A stretch of 64,000 nucleotides of DNA from Sthenelais limicola (taxonomy: Eukaryota; Annelida; Polychaeta; Phyllodocida; Sigalionidae): positions 32,432,873-32,496,872 of the forward strand of contig OW804102.1 in assembly GCA_942159475.1 (NCBI GenBank), read 5' to 3'. Positions 12,701 to 24,700 of this stretch are shown piece after piece (within the stretch, counting starts at the first letter, position 1; each line of letters begins with the position of its first letter). The position numbers and the translations under genes were made by a program. Under the pieces are notes generated by a model. It worked only from the letters and a program-made list of their open reading frames with translations. It ran no database searches and was not told the origin of the DNA.

Positions 12701-15700
12701 TTTCATTTTCTAACAATGAGAAGCTGCTGGTACCTTCCACGTAGGCATTGACTTCACAGATGCCGAAACAGGCAGAGTATGGTGCTGTGGCACTCTCCCA
12801 CTCATAGTACCTATAACCATACAGATATCAGTTGTTAGCCTAGTTATACTCGGGTTTAGTACTACCATTTATTATAATAGCGATATTGGATTATTTCAAG
12901 GAGATTTCCAGCTAGTTACCACACTTTACAATAATTGAATCAAAGAGTACACATTAACAGTACAGTAAAAGGACGCATAGGGGGATTTAATTGCCCATAT
13001 AATTATAATGACGTAATCATAGTATTTGTCGCAGTCTATTTGATTATAATAATATATAATTATCATACAATCATAGTAATAATATAATGTTAGAGCAGTA
13101 ATAGAAGTATTCAAATAATTACTATTAATATGCCATGTTATCATAGGATTAGTGAACGACATTGAGGGGCTGTTTCTGCACTGTTTAATGCACAGAGCAC
13201 CAGCAGGTCCGAAATGGAGGTTATTAATCCTTTTAGTCTCTTAAGCCTGGGTTCCACTGCCCCGCTACTTCTCCCTCTACTGCTTCTTGATTAAAGAAGT
13301 GGGAACAGTAATGGGGGAGTAATGGGGACGGATGCTATTGGCTCCTGCTACATAGCCATGTTACTTCCTGCTTCTTTGGCAGATTTTAGAAGCGTAGAGT
13401 GCTCCCGCTACTATCAAACATGTTTGACATTTAACGGCCGCTACTTTGTAGCTGATGTAACGGGAAGTAGTGGGAGCTGAAGCGAGGAACTGGCATCACT
13501 CTATGTTACTCCTCACATTACTTAATGTGTTCATTTTCATGTGAAAATAAAATGTCGTCTTCTCGAATTTCTGAGTAGCGGTGGAAGTAACGTCTCAGTA
13601 GCACCCATTCCGGTTACTTTTGGTTGTTTGCTCCCACTTCTTAAAAAATGGGAGCAATTGACTGTAAAAGTAAGTAGAGGAGAAGGGGGAGAAGTAGCGT
13701 GGCATAGGAACCCAGCCTTTAGGATGTTATAGCCCCTGGATGGAGTTACCTGAGGTTGTAGAGGGTGATGTACTGGCCCAGTACAGGCTGGGTGCAGGGG
13801 AGGAGGCCGTCCACTGAGGACCCCATGGACTGGTTGCGGGCACACAAGGTGGAGCCTCCTTCCAGGAAGTCATTACGCGTCATACCCACATGTACGTCCA
13901 TCAGTCTCACTACACACACCTCAACTATGGAGCACAAGAACTTTTTTTAAAAATTCAACCATGCTAAATTTAATTCAATTCAAATTCAAACATGCTAATA
14001 TTGAGACAATTAAAAAAATGCTCCCCAGATCACCATGTGTTGGTCTTCCTCTGGGACCTGAGCCGGAGAGAAAAAGACATACATGTACAAATTGATATTA
14101 AGCTTATAAATGACTACAAACAAATACCTTTAGTCCTGTAGACCCTGACGGCATGTATATTGTACCAGCCCTGGAGGTCCATCTGCCACCAAGCCTTCAA
14201 CAGCAGCTGTTTGCTGCATGTACTCATCAACCCATCATTAGCCAGCTGTGCCTCGCTTGTACCTCCTATAGTCTGCCGAGAGGGGCGCCACCGCCCTACC
14301 TCTGTGAAGCCTTCCCATGGACCTGTGGATATTGATATACAGGTGGTCTATATATTGGCAACGTCTCGGTATAAGGCACCCCACACATATACATCTATTA
14401 TATATAGACTAGGTAGGGTGGCCCAAGTAGTATATGGAATCAGTACTTTAATGATGGGACCGACTCAAATTTCAGGTCACCAGTTTCTCCCGTCATAAAC
14501 CCACTAGCTAGCAATGATTATATTACCTATTTGGCCACCCTACCTAGTCCACCTTGGGGATGTCACATACTGACTGTAGTCAGACTTGAGGATGTCACAT
14601 ACTTACTGTAGTCAGACTTGAGGATGTCACATACTTACTGTAGTCAGACTTGGGAATGTCACATACTTACTGTAGTCCACCTTGAAATGTCACATACTTA
14701 CTGTAGTCAGACTTGGGGATGTCACATACTGACTGTAGTCACACTTGAGGATGTCACATACTTACTGTAGTCAGACTTGGGGATGTCACATACTTACTGT
14801 AGTCAGACTTGGGGATGTCACATACTTACTGTAGTCACACTTGGCGATGTCACATACTGACTGTAGTCAGACTTGGGGATGTCACATACTTACTGTAGTC
14901 AGACTTGAGGATGTCACATACTTACTGTAGTCAGGCTTGAGGATGTCACATACTTACTGTAGTCAGACTTGGGGATGTCACATGTCACATACTTACTGTA
15001 GTCAGACTTGGGAATGTCACATGTCACATACTTACTGTAGTCAGACTTGGGAATGTCACATACTTACTGTAGTCAGACATGGGAATGTCACATGTCACAT
15101 ACTTACTGTAGTCAGACTTGGGAATGTCACATGTCACATACTTACTGTAGTCAGACTTGGGGATGTCACATACTTACTGTAGTCACACTTGGGGATGTCA
15201 CAGCGCACCTTGAGGCCATGTACATAGCACCAGGGCTGGTCGAGGAACTCTATGGGTGCAGAGTTGCGGCAGTAGACACTGTTCTCTAGTCCCACGTGAT
15301 GGTAGAGCTTCCAGTACTCCAGTTGCTCTATCAGGTCCCAGTTAGAACACGCGCCCTGTGACGTCATGTTCACCTTACCCCGGTAGAAGAAGCCCTGGTC
15401 TATAGGGTCATAGCAGCTGTCAGGCTCTGGAGTAACAACATGTTTGGTGATGGAATAATCAAGTACAGCTAAATGCCAATCGGAACCTTTTCCCAATTGT
15501 ACATGGTATCTCATCCAGCACCTTTCTCCTTAACCAATTGACAAGGTATAGCTTCTGAGCTTCATGCTTATTGTATACATAATGTGGTTTTAGAATTCGT
15601 TCTCAAGAAAGAGAATAATGGCAGAAAGCCCGTGCCATATATGATTACTGTATACATAAGATTTATAAACTCTTTTTTGATTCATATAAAAACAATTATT

Positions 15701-18700
15701 GCCAACGTGGGGCAGGGCATGATTTGATATTATGTCGTTGAGATATATATATGGGCCCTCATCCCGACAATGCTTTTGCAGGAAATATTTGTTTTAGGAC
15801 GGTTGTGAGTGTGTGAGTGAGATTGGTTGCTTTACGCTCTTTTCAACACATTGAAGCTTATATCAAGGGCGGGAGAGCTGACAGGGAGGCAGTTTAGATC
15901 TTACCCAGGAAATAGAGATAGAGGAGAAGGGAGAGAGAGACAGAGAGGAAGGTTGTGAGGTGGTTGTTTATACATCAATAGGTGGAGTTGTCATCAGCAT
16001 TCATCAATCAGCCAGGCAAATACCTTACAGTTACAAATTGACATTCCTTACAAATATTTTACCAAAAATAATGTTTAAAATAAATACGAAGTGAAAAGTA
16101 TGATTCTCTGCCCACTTTGGGTTTTGGGTCGTGACAAAGATTTCTGCATGACAAAATAACATGGAGGTAGTTTGAGTCAGGGACCACTAAACTCTTCCCA
16201 AACAATATTTGTACATTATTACCGCTGTGGGGATATCTCGAGAGGCGCTAGGCCGAGGGGATCTGCATTGCAGGTCTCTCGAGATATCTCCACTACGGTA
16301 ATAATGTATTAATGTGGGTGCGTTAGTGTTGTGTTGGTGCGTTGTGGTGGCTTAATCTCCCTAATCACTTGTTGCGTACCTACCTTTTTGTTCATATTGG
16401 CAGTATCCTATGATAATGCTAGTGTCTGTTAGTATAACGGGAGGTGGCACCTCACTCCTCAGATCTATCTGGCTGAGGTTGATCTCTATGTATTCCTTGG
16501 TACCATTCATAAACTTGACTTCTGGACATGTGTCACGATTCTGGGTGTTGAAAACATTATGAGTAACTCACATATATATATATAAATGAATAGCATGAAA
16601 TTAAGTGATATTTTGTAATCTCAAACTAACTCTCTTTTCTCTCTGTTTTTTCAAAATGACTAATTGGTAAATTCAGGTGGCATGGGAAGACCGGATTTAC
16701 CCAAGCTGTCTTGAACTATATGGCTTATGCCAGATCAAAATACCTGAATAAAATCTGTTCAAAGAAAAGTGTGGCAAAAGTTTAGTTTTTATACTTTTAT
16801 TATCTTTTATGTTGATTAGAAGAGACAGATCTATACCATTAGAAGATGGAAGGGGTTGTTGGTCGGCAGATAGGTGTATTGCTGGGCATCGTTTCTACAG
16901 CAGAAATACAGACAGAGACGTTTAGGATCCAAGTCACATGCTCGGTCAAATCCAAAATTTACTGAGAATTCGACATCGCCAGCAGACAGGTCTAGTTTGG
17001 ACTCCTCAAATCCTGAAAGAATGAAATAAATGTAGGAAGTGACTATCAATAATCAATTAATCAAAACCAATCAAATTGTCAATATCTACGTTGTGTAGAT
17101 ATTTGTGCAGAATAAAAACTTGAATAGTGAGTGAGTGAGAGTGGTTGCTTTACGCCCTTATCAACACATTTAATATGGTTATATCAAGGGCGGGAGAGCT
17201 GAGAGGAAGGCAGTTTATGATCATACCCAGAAAATAGAGATAGAGAAGTAGGGAGAGAGAGAAAACAAGGGACAGAAAGGCACTTTAATGTCTTACCCCG
17301 GACCATTAAACTTGAATAAATAATTATACTATTGTCTCTGGATGTATTTCTTCCTCTACTTTTATCTATATTATTCCGGTATCGCTATATCCATATTTGT
17401 ACTCCTATTGGTCAGGTGCTCTTTGTAGTACCAGAAAAAACCCTACCATATATATAGGAAGAACAGATTTTAATCTAAATTTAGAATAAATTTAAAGTGT
17501 ACTGGTCACCAAAATGAAGCCAAATAAAGAATTCATCATTATTATTATAATAATTTAAAAAAAAAGAAATGCTGGGGAATAAGCACGGATGGCTTACCTG
17601 CAGGACAGGTGTCCTTATACCTGTAGATGCAGTACTTGCCCATAGGCCAGGTGGCAGCCGACTCACTCACAAAGTCCTGGTTCCTCAGGCACACCCCCAG
17701 GTGGACGAGTCGCCCCGAGTAGATCCCATAGGCCTGGTGTAGCTCACTCGTCTTGTTGCCCACCAATGGTGGCTGCTCTCCTCCTGCTCCTCCACCTGGG
17801 TCAGATTGTCAGAAAATGTACAATCCGTCTTCACCATTCCTCTCGAATAACCCAAATTTAGGTTAAAATAAAAGGTTTGATTATTTATATATATGTAGTG
17901 AACCTGCTGAAAAATGCCATTGCCTTGACAGGGAACCAAACACCGGACCTTTGGATTGACGTTCCAATGCTCTACCACTGAGCTATCGAGGCAAGCACAA
18001 CCTCAGCAGGTCACAATCCCAAGTTCAACCACCAGGACCACTACATATATAGTATATGATACATACTGATTTCTGCTTATGCAACAGGCCCCTGTTCACC
18101 CTATGACAAATGACTCAATAAACATGTATTCAATTTAATTTACCAGTTGTTCCTGTCCCTGCCATTGCTACAGGTCTCTGAATGGTTATGTAACCCCTCA
18201 GCCATGTGAGATTCTTCTGGTTAGGACAGTCAAATATTGACCTAGGCAGTGCATAGGATCCCTGTGGCCATTGGTCTATCACTGAAGTGTATAATATGCA
18301 AACACATCAATAACATAAGATATAGGGTTTTTTTTGCATGGTTTTGATGAAATTGATGTAGAGATACTTGGATCCTCTCCAGTGGTGGCTTCACTTATTA
18401 TCGCTCATGTATTATCACCCAGTGGCCGATCTAGGCCGATGCAACTTCAAAGTATTTTACAAACATATAACAGTGCTCATGTAACGGTGCTCATATAACA
18501 GCAGTAGATTATCGATAAACTCAGACCGGTACGTCATAATATGAGTGAATTTGGTCCGATCTGTTTGCGTAATAGCTTCAGATTTAAGCAACTAATTAGA
18601 TCAATATAATGAACTCACCTATTCTCTCTTGCTGCCAGTTACAGTTGATCTCTGCCATACAGCAGACTTTGCCCTCCTCCGCACAGAGAGAGGGTACGTA

Positions 18701-21700
18701 GGTACCATCCACACAGCACTGCTTCTCAACACACTGCCCTCCATTCTTCCTGCAGAACTTGTCTCTTATCACTGCCTTAGTGTTGTTCTCATCCCTTATC
18801 CTATCTATAATAGAAACAATTCACATTGAGCATGACAAAATCACATAAGACATTAATTAAATAGTTAAATGAAATAAAAATAATAAGTAAAAAAGATGCA
18901 AACCACACAATATAATAAGTTTGCATTAGATATTTGGTCGTACGATGACTGGAATAAATTAGCTGAAGTATGAACGATGACACAAGGTTGGCCGGAAACC
19001 AAGCAAAGCAGGGTTTATTACTCAGCAAATACAAGTACAACAATCAAAAGAAAAATTTTTGAGTCTATACACGTCCGCGCAATGCTGCGAACCGTTGAGA
19101 AGTGTTCATAGAACGTGCGCTTGTTGACATACGTCATAGTAGTTGGGCGCGACGATCTGATTGGACAATGGAAGAAGGGGGCGTGGCTTAGTGGCCACGT
19201 GTCTGCTCCCGCCAAATATATGCGCCGAGGTCTCGACTGTGGATATTTGGTCGTACGATGACTGGAATAAATTAGCTGAAGTATGAACGATGACACAAGG
19301 TTGGCCGGAAACCAAGCAAAGCAGGGTTTATTACTCAGCAAAAGCCAAACCTAGAGAAGAGAGAATTTTTCCATAGCCTTGACGACATAGTTCTCACATT
19401 TTATATGGTCTTTGGGAGAAGGAATAACATAAGATTCCACGACAGAAGACCTCCAATGTCCTTTTAGCTTGATTTCATGAAGAGAGATGCCCAGTGAAGA
19501 TAGAAAGGATGCACCTCCACGACGAAATGAATGGGTCGAATATCCAGGACCCACTCCAGATTTCAGTAGAAGATTAGACAAGTTATTCGAGATTTTCTCA
19601 TAGGAGAAAACTGGGATGTCAGCACAGGAGAACAAAGGAGAGGAGCTGGGAAGAGGTTGGTTCAGCAGCTTCCCTATCCAATGCACTGGACATAATGATT
19701 TCACAACAATAGGCTTCAAATAGATGAAGTAGGGCTCATTTGAAGTTTTAGATGATCCAATTCTCACAGTCAGAATTTCATTAGAGAAGGACACATCCGA
19801 ACGACGAATAGTGTGAGGGGAACACACAACATGACTCACTCTCAGAAGCGATCTGAACATGAACAGATAGGCTGTCCAACACAGTAAATTTAAATTAACA
19901 CTGGTGTCCAGGTGAGGATACATCTTAGAGAGAATTCCCAGAGTCATGGGTAAAGCAGGTGCAGCAGACGATCCAGGCAACTTCTTAATGCCACCCAACA
20001 CGGATTTAATGCACGGGTGAGATAGGGTGGGACAGTCCAGATCCTGACTTTTCGCATAAGATATTACACCAGATAAGTAGGTGCAAATAGAGTTATACTT
20101 CATAAATGACGATAGGTAAGCAGCAAAGGCTGTTAACTTGGTGACATTGATCGGGAGCAATGTAGAAGCATTATTGCGAAGGAAGGAATTAAACATGTTC
20201 CACTGTCTCTCCCTTTGTTTTTTGGTTGACGGTGCAAGAGAGAGGTTCTTCAATAGGTCCACTCTTCTCATCCATATACCCAAGCCTGCAGCATATAAAG
20301 TCAGAAGAGTTAATACAACACAAACTCGCCGCATTCAAGACATCAGGCACAAGGTCGTCTAGCCCAAGGTAAGGTAGACGAGAGAGAGCATCCGCCACCA
20401 CATTATTATGAGTGTTAATATATTTAGGAATTAAGGCGATATTAAATATGAAACACATCCAATAAAGCTCATATAACCATTGCATGCACTGTTTGCTCGA
20501 GCTGGTCCCATTTTTCAACATGGCGATTACTTGAGTGTTATCTATGAAGCACACCAGAGCCTTATCCTTCAAGTCATTGGCCCAACGCCTTACACCAGCT
20601 ACAATTGGATATAATTCCTGAATGTTAATATTACTGGCTAGCTCTTCCTCAGTCGGGGTGGGACAAATATGACCATCAAGAAGCATTTTAGCTGGTATAA
20701 CATAATCTTTCCAAGTACCAGCAAACCAGTCTTTACCAAGAAAGGCTGCAAACCCTCTCGAAGATGAATCTGACACCATCGGTAAGTGGTATTCTTGGTG
20801 CTTGAGAACACCCACACCGTTAAACACTCTTGAAAAGGAATCCCACCATTTTAAGTCCATCATAGCATCCTCTGAGAGATTAATCTTGTTGATCTTCTTA
20901 GCCAACAAGATTTTGTATAGGTCGAAGAACCGTCTGCAAAAGGTCCTGCCACCTTTAAACACCGCAGAGCAATGAGAAATGTAACCACAGAAACGTTCCA
21001 GTTGTTTCTTAGATATGCATTTCAAGCGTTTCACCTCATCAATAAGATTCGCCAACTTCTCCACTTTACCAGGGGGAAGGGAAATGATCATTTTCGATGA
21101 ATCGAGGTTGAATCCAAGGTACACACAGTTCTTTGAGGGAGCAGACACCTTTTTCCATGCCACATGGAACCCCATGAAGCGAAGGCAGGCGAGGACAGCA
21201 CTTTGGTTGTTCCTACACACATCATAAGCATCATTGCATACAAAGAAATCATCAAGGAAATTAACAATATCACAGTGAAAATATTCACGAATACATATTG
21301 CAAAAAAATCAGAAATATGATTAAAAATGCAAGGCCCAGTCCGAAGACCAAAACACAGCCTATTATCGACATACATATGTTCTTTACCGTCGATTTCCCA
21401 TCTGAAACCACAAAAACGGCGGTGGTCAGGGTTTATGGGTACAGCTCTGTAGGCTGACTTGATATCAACGACAGCCATAAAACTGTCTGGGTTAACGAGA
21501 TTAACAGCATCGTCAATAGAATTATAAGAGAATTCACGAACCAACGATGAACAATGGTCATTTACAGAACTACCGATAGGTCTACTACAATCAGTAATGG
21601 GCCTGATGCCCCCATCAGATTTAGGGACAGCCCCTAATGAGTGGATACAAGTTGGTAAGGTATCGCTACGAGAAATAAAACCCTCGTTAAGCTCTTTCAA

Positions 21701-24700
21701 TACAATATCATCCATCTTACTTTTTACAGCTGGTTCGAGAATGGATTTGTAATTTTCACATACATATGGTTCGACCTCTTGGTCCACTACATCAAAACCG
21801 TCAACAATACCATGATAGACATCTAGATAATTATTAACAGCAGCAATTTCAAGGCCAAAGAGAAGATATGCAAATCTGCACGGTTTAAGTTGGGTACAAA
21901 TACCGCCCAACGTATGTTTACAATTACATTCACCACGAGCACACGAGGCGAAAACCTTCACTACACGACCTTTAGGAGAAGCCGGAGATTGAAAAAGCAC
22001 AATATCATTGTCCACGTCAGTACCATTGTCACCAAAGTCCGCAATAATATCACGGATATCATCATAAATACCTTTATCTTGGTTCAAACCAGTTCGGAGG
22101 CCCGATGAGAGTGAGAGAGGGAAGAAATCATTTGTCAAAGTCTTGTTCGAACGCGGAACATCCACATTGGCCGCCATGACAGTTCCTCCTGAGGCGGCCA
22201 CTTCCGGGTCACCATGGCCACAGAAATCAACATCCGGTTCATTTAGAATCTGGGTAACTGGGTCATAATTAACATCGACAATACTAACACAATCGATGAC
22301 AGGCACCGTAAAAACATTTTTTACACATTGACCCACCTTAGACACATTTTCTCTCTCACTAGCCTCATCCTATTTAGATTTAACGGTACATGACTTCGCA
22401 CCGTGATCGGAGGACCCACAAGCCGAGCACTTATGGGGAAATTCACATGACGATGCCGATTTCCCACATCCACCCGGGTTATTGAACTTGTAGCAAATCT
22501 TGTCCTTCTTAGGTTTAGCACTAGTAGACTTGCTGGCAGTTGCCTTACGGGAGTTCTCGTATGAATAGCACCGTAAGATCTCTTCTTGCCTAACATCTGC
22601 GAAAGCTGCAAGCCCCGCCTTGTTCGCACGCGATCTGACAGCTTGGTCATACGCTACACTAGCTTTCAGTGCGTAAACTTGGGATCCAGACTTTTCACAA
22701 ACCGTAACGCAATGGTTAACCACCCCACTAATTTCATCTAGAGGCCTTTCATCGTCTACCAGTTTTGCAATCAATTTCAAACTCAACAGCAGCAATTTTT
22801 CTATGGACTCAATTGATTCACCTTTATCAAGCTCTTTCCGCTGATCAAAGGGGCGTGGTCGGGAGCGAGACCTCGATCTGCCACGGGTCGCTCTAGCAGA
22901 ACCGCCCACCGCGTAGATAGAACTTTCCACACTTGAGCTTCTAGGATTAAATGTCACAGTATCGTTGCTCTCTTGTGAAGTAGAAGCTACAGGAACCACA
23001 GGGGGTTGAAGATTGGCAAAACCCTTCTCCATCGTTGACGCAAGACCGCGTACCATGGCTTCCAAGCCTTCAATACGACTATTGACATCCTCGGTCTCAG
23101 CTGTCGATTCCGTCTTCTTGCACTCATCACCAACCGGAGGCTTGTGGATGGTATTGCACTTCACACACGCTTTACTTCCCTTCGGATTCATTTTGACACA
23201 ATGTCCAAAGATTCACCTCAAAACCAAAATTTTTGAGTCTATACACGTCCGCGCAATGCTGCGAACCGTTGAGAAGTGTTCATAGAACGTGCGCTTGTTG
23301 ACATACGTCATAGTAGTTGGGCGCGACGATCTGATTGGACAATGGAAGAAGGGGGCGTGGCTTAGTGGCCACGTGTCTGCTCCCGCCAAATATATGCGCC
23401 GAGGTCTCGACTGTGGTAATCTGTATGACATAATTATTGGCGATTCATTGCAATAATCGGTCACATAAGCACCACTTTATTTGATAAAATAGTTATGATT
23501 GAATCAATTTCCATTTAAAGAAATAACATTCTATTTTCCATGAATTGAAACAAGAGGAAAGTGCATCTTACCACAGAGAGGTACGTCACAATACTCCCAC
23601 TCCCTGTTCTCATTGCCCAACAGGTGGCACCATGGTCGGCTCTGCTGGCCAAATGGGTTCCTGCACAAGTTATGGTCCCTGTGCTCATCCGGGAACCAGA
23701 GGATTTGGTGTTTTCCATAACTATACTCTCCACTAAAGGTGCATAAGATAACAGATAATAGAGCAATAGTAATAATTATGTTGAAAACAGTAGGCATGAA
23801 AAGCTGTACAGCTTATTGTCAGTTCCTTTCAAATTATTTATTAATTGAACACACTTTCATATGATACAGAGGCTCTAGAGTCTGGGTTCTACTTCCCGAG
23901 GTTGCGTGGGCCTGCTGCGAGCCAGAGTAAGGGGTCAGGGGGAGAAGATCGGGGAAAGGGTCATAAAATGTCATAAAAGCCAGATGTTCTGACAAATCTC
24001 AACACATTGATTTGAACTGATTTGAAATATCATAATGGGACCTAGGGATGGACAAATTAGTAGGCTACACATTGATATGTTTTATATGCTTCAAATCAAA
24101 GTGTTGGACATTGTCAAATGGAAAAAAAACTTAGTCAACAAATAAATTGCCTCATGATATATATAATGATATGTATAAATGTTTTTATTTCCTTTAAAAA
24201 ATACAATTACAATATTAGGGAACAGACTAGTTCTTTCTGTGTTATTCCAAGAATAGAACGCCTCGGCTGATATTAGTTAACAAATAACCATTTACTTATA
24301 AAATAATACTAATAATACCTTTTTTGAGATCTTACAAATGAGGTGCACAGATCCCGAGCTAGAAATATTCTGAACCCAATTCTCAAGTTATAACTCGATT
24401 TATGCAATAGCGAAAACCACTTTACTAGCATCTCCACAACGAATAATGAACTGAAAGACTGTGTTTTCTGAAGGCCTTTTAAGAAGGGCCAAACAACCTC
24501 GGATAAAAGGCTCACCGCCAGGGCCATTAACCCTTTGATTTTGACCCATCAGATATATTTATAAGGTGAGAAACTTGTCAGAACTTGACCGCTGAAATCA
24601 GTTGGACCTCTCTTAAATTTAGTCTCGTTGGTCAAAGTAAGAGTAATAAGTCACCTGTTCATCTTGACCGTAGGCCAGTGCTCGCAAGGGATGCCACTGG

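Larger units (their letters stand above)
18929..23416 (-). mobile_element. Ngaro-type tyrosine-recombinase retrotransposon (DIRS order), full length
   Basis: Minus-strand element of 4,488 bases. Order along that strand: A1 repeat (23416-23226), gag, reverse transcriptase/RNase H, tyrosine recombinase, B1 (19342-19242), A2 (19242-19052), a 22-base spacer, B2 (19029-18929). This A1...B1A2B2 split-direct-repeat plan, a tyrosine recombinase instead of a DDE integrase, and no methyltransferase after RNase H are the marks of Ngaro as opposed to DIRS1. The two A copies (191 bp) and two B copies (101 bp) look identical by eye, and no target-site duplication is seen, as expected for recombinase insertion. 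It sits in intron 4 of gene A in the same orientation as the host gene. Confidence 0.93.

Noticed and set aside
14551..15185. Regular repeats resembling a CRISPR array
   Set aside because: Units are directly adjacent without unique spacers, derive from an exon boundary, and the DNA is animal.
21015..22108. Plus-strand ORFs inside the Ngaro element
   Set aside because: Antisense shadows of the reverse transcriptase frame; the element's coding strand is minus.
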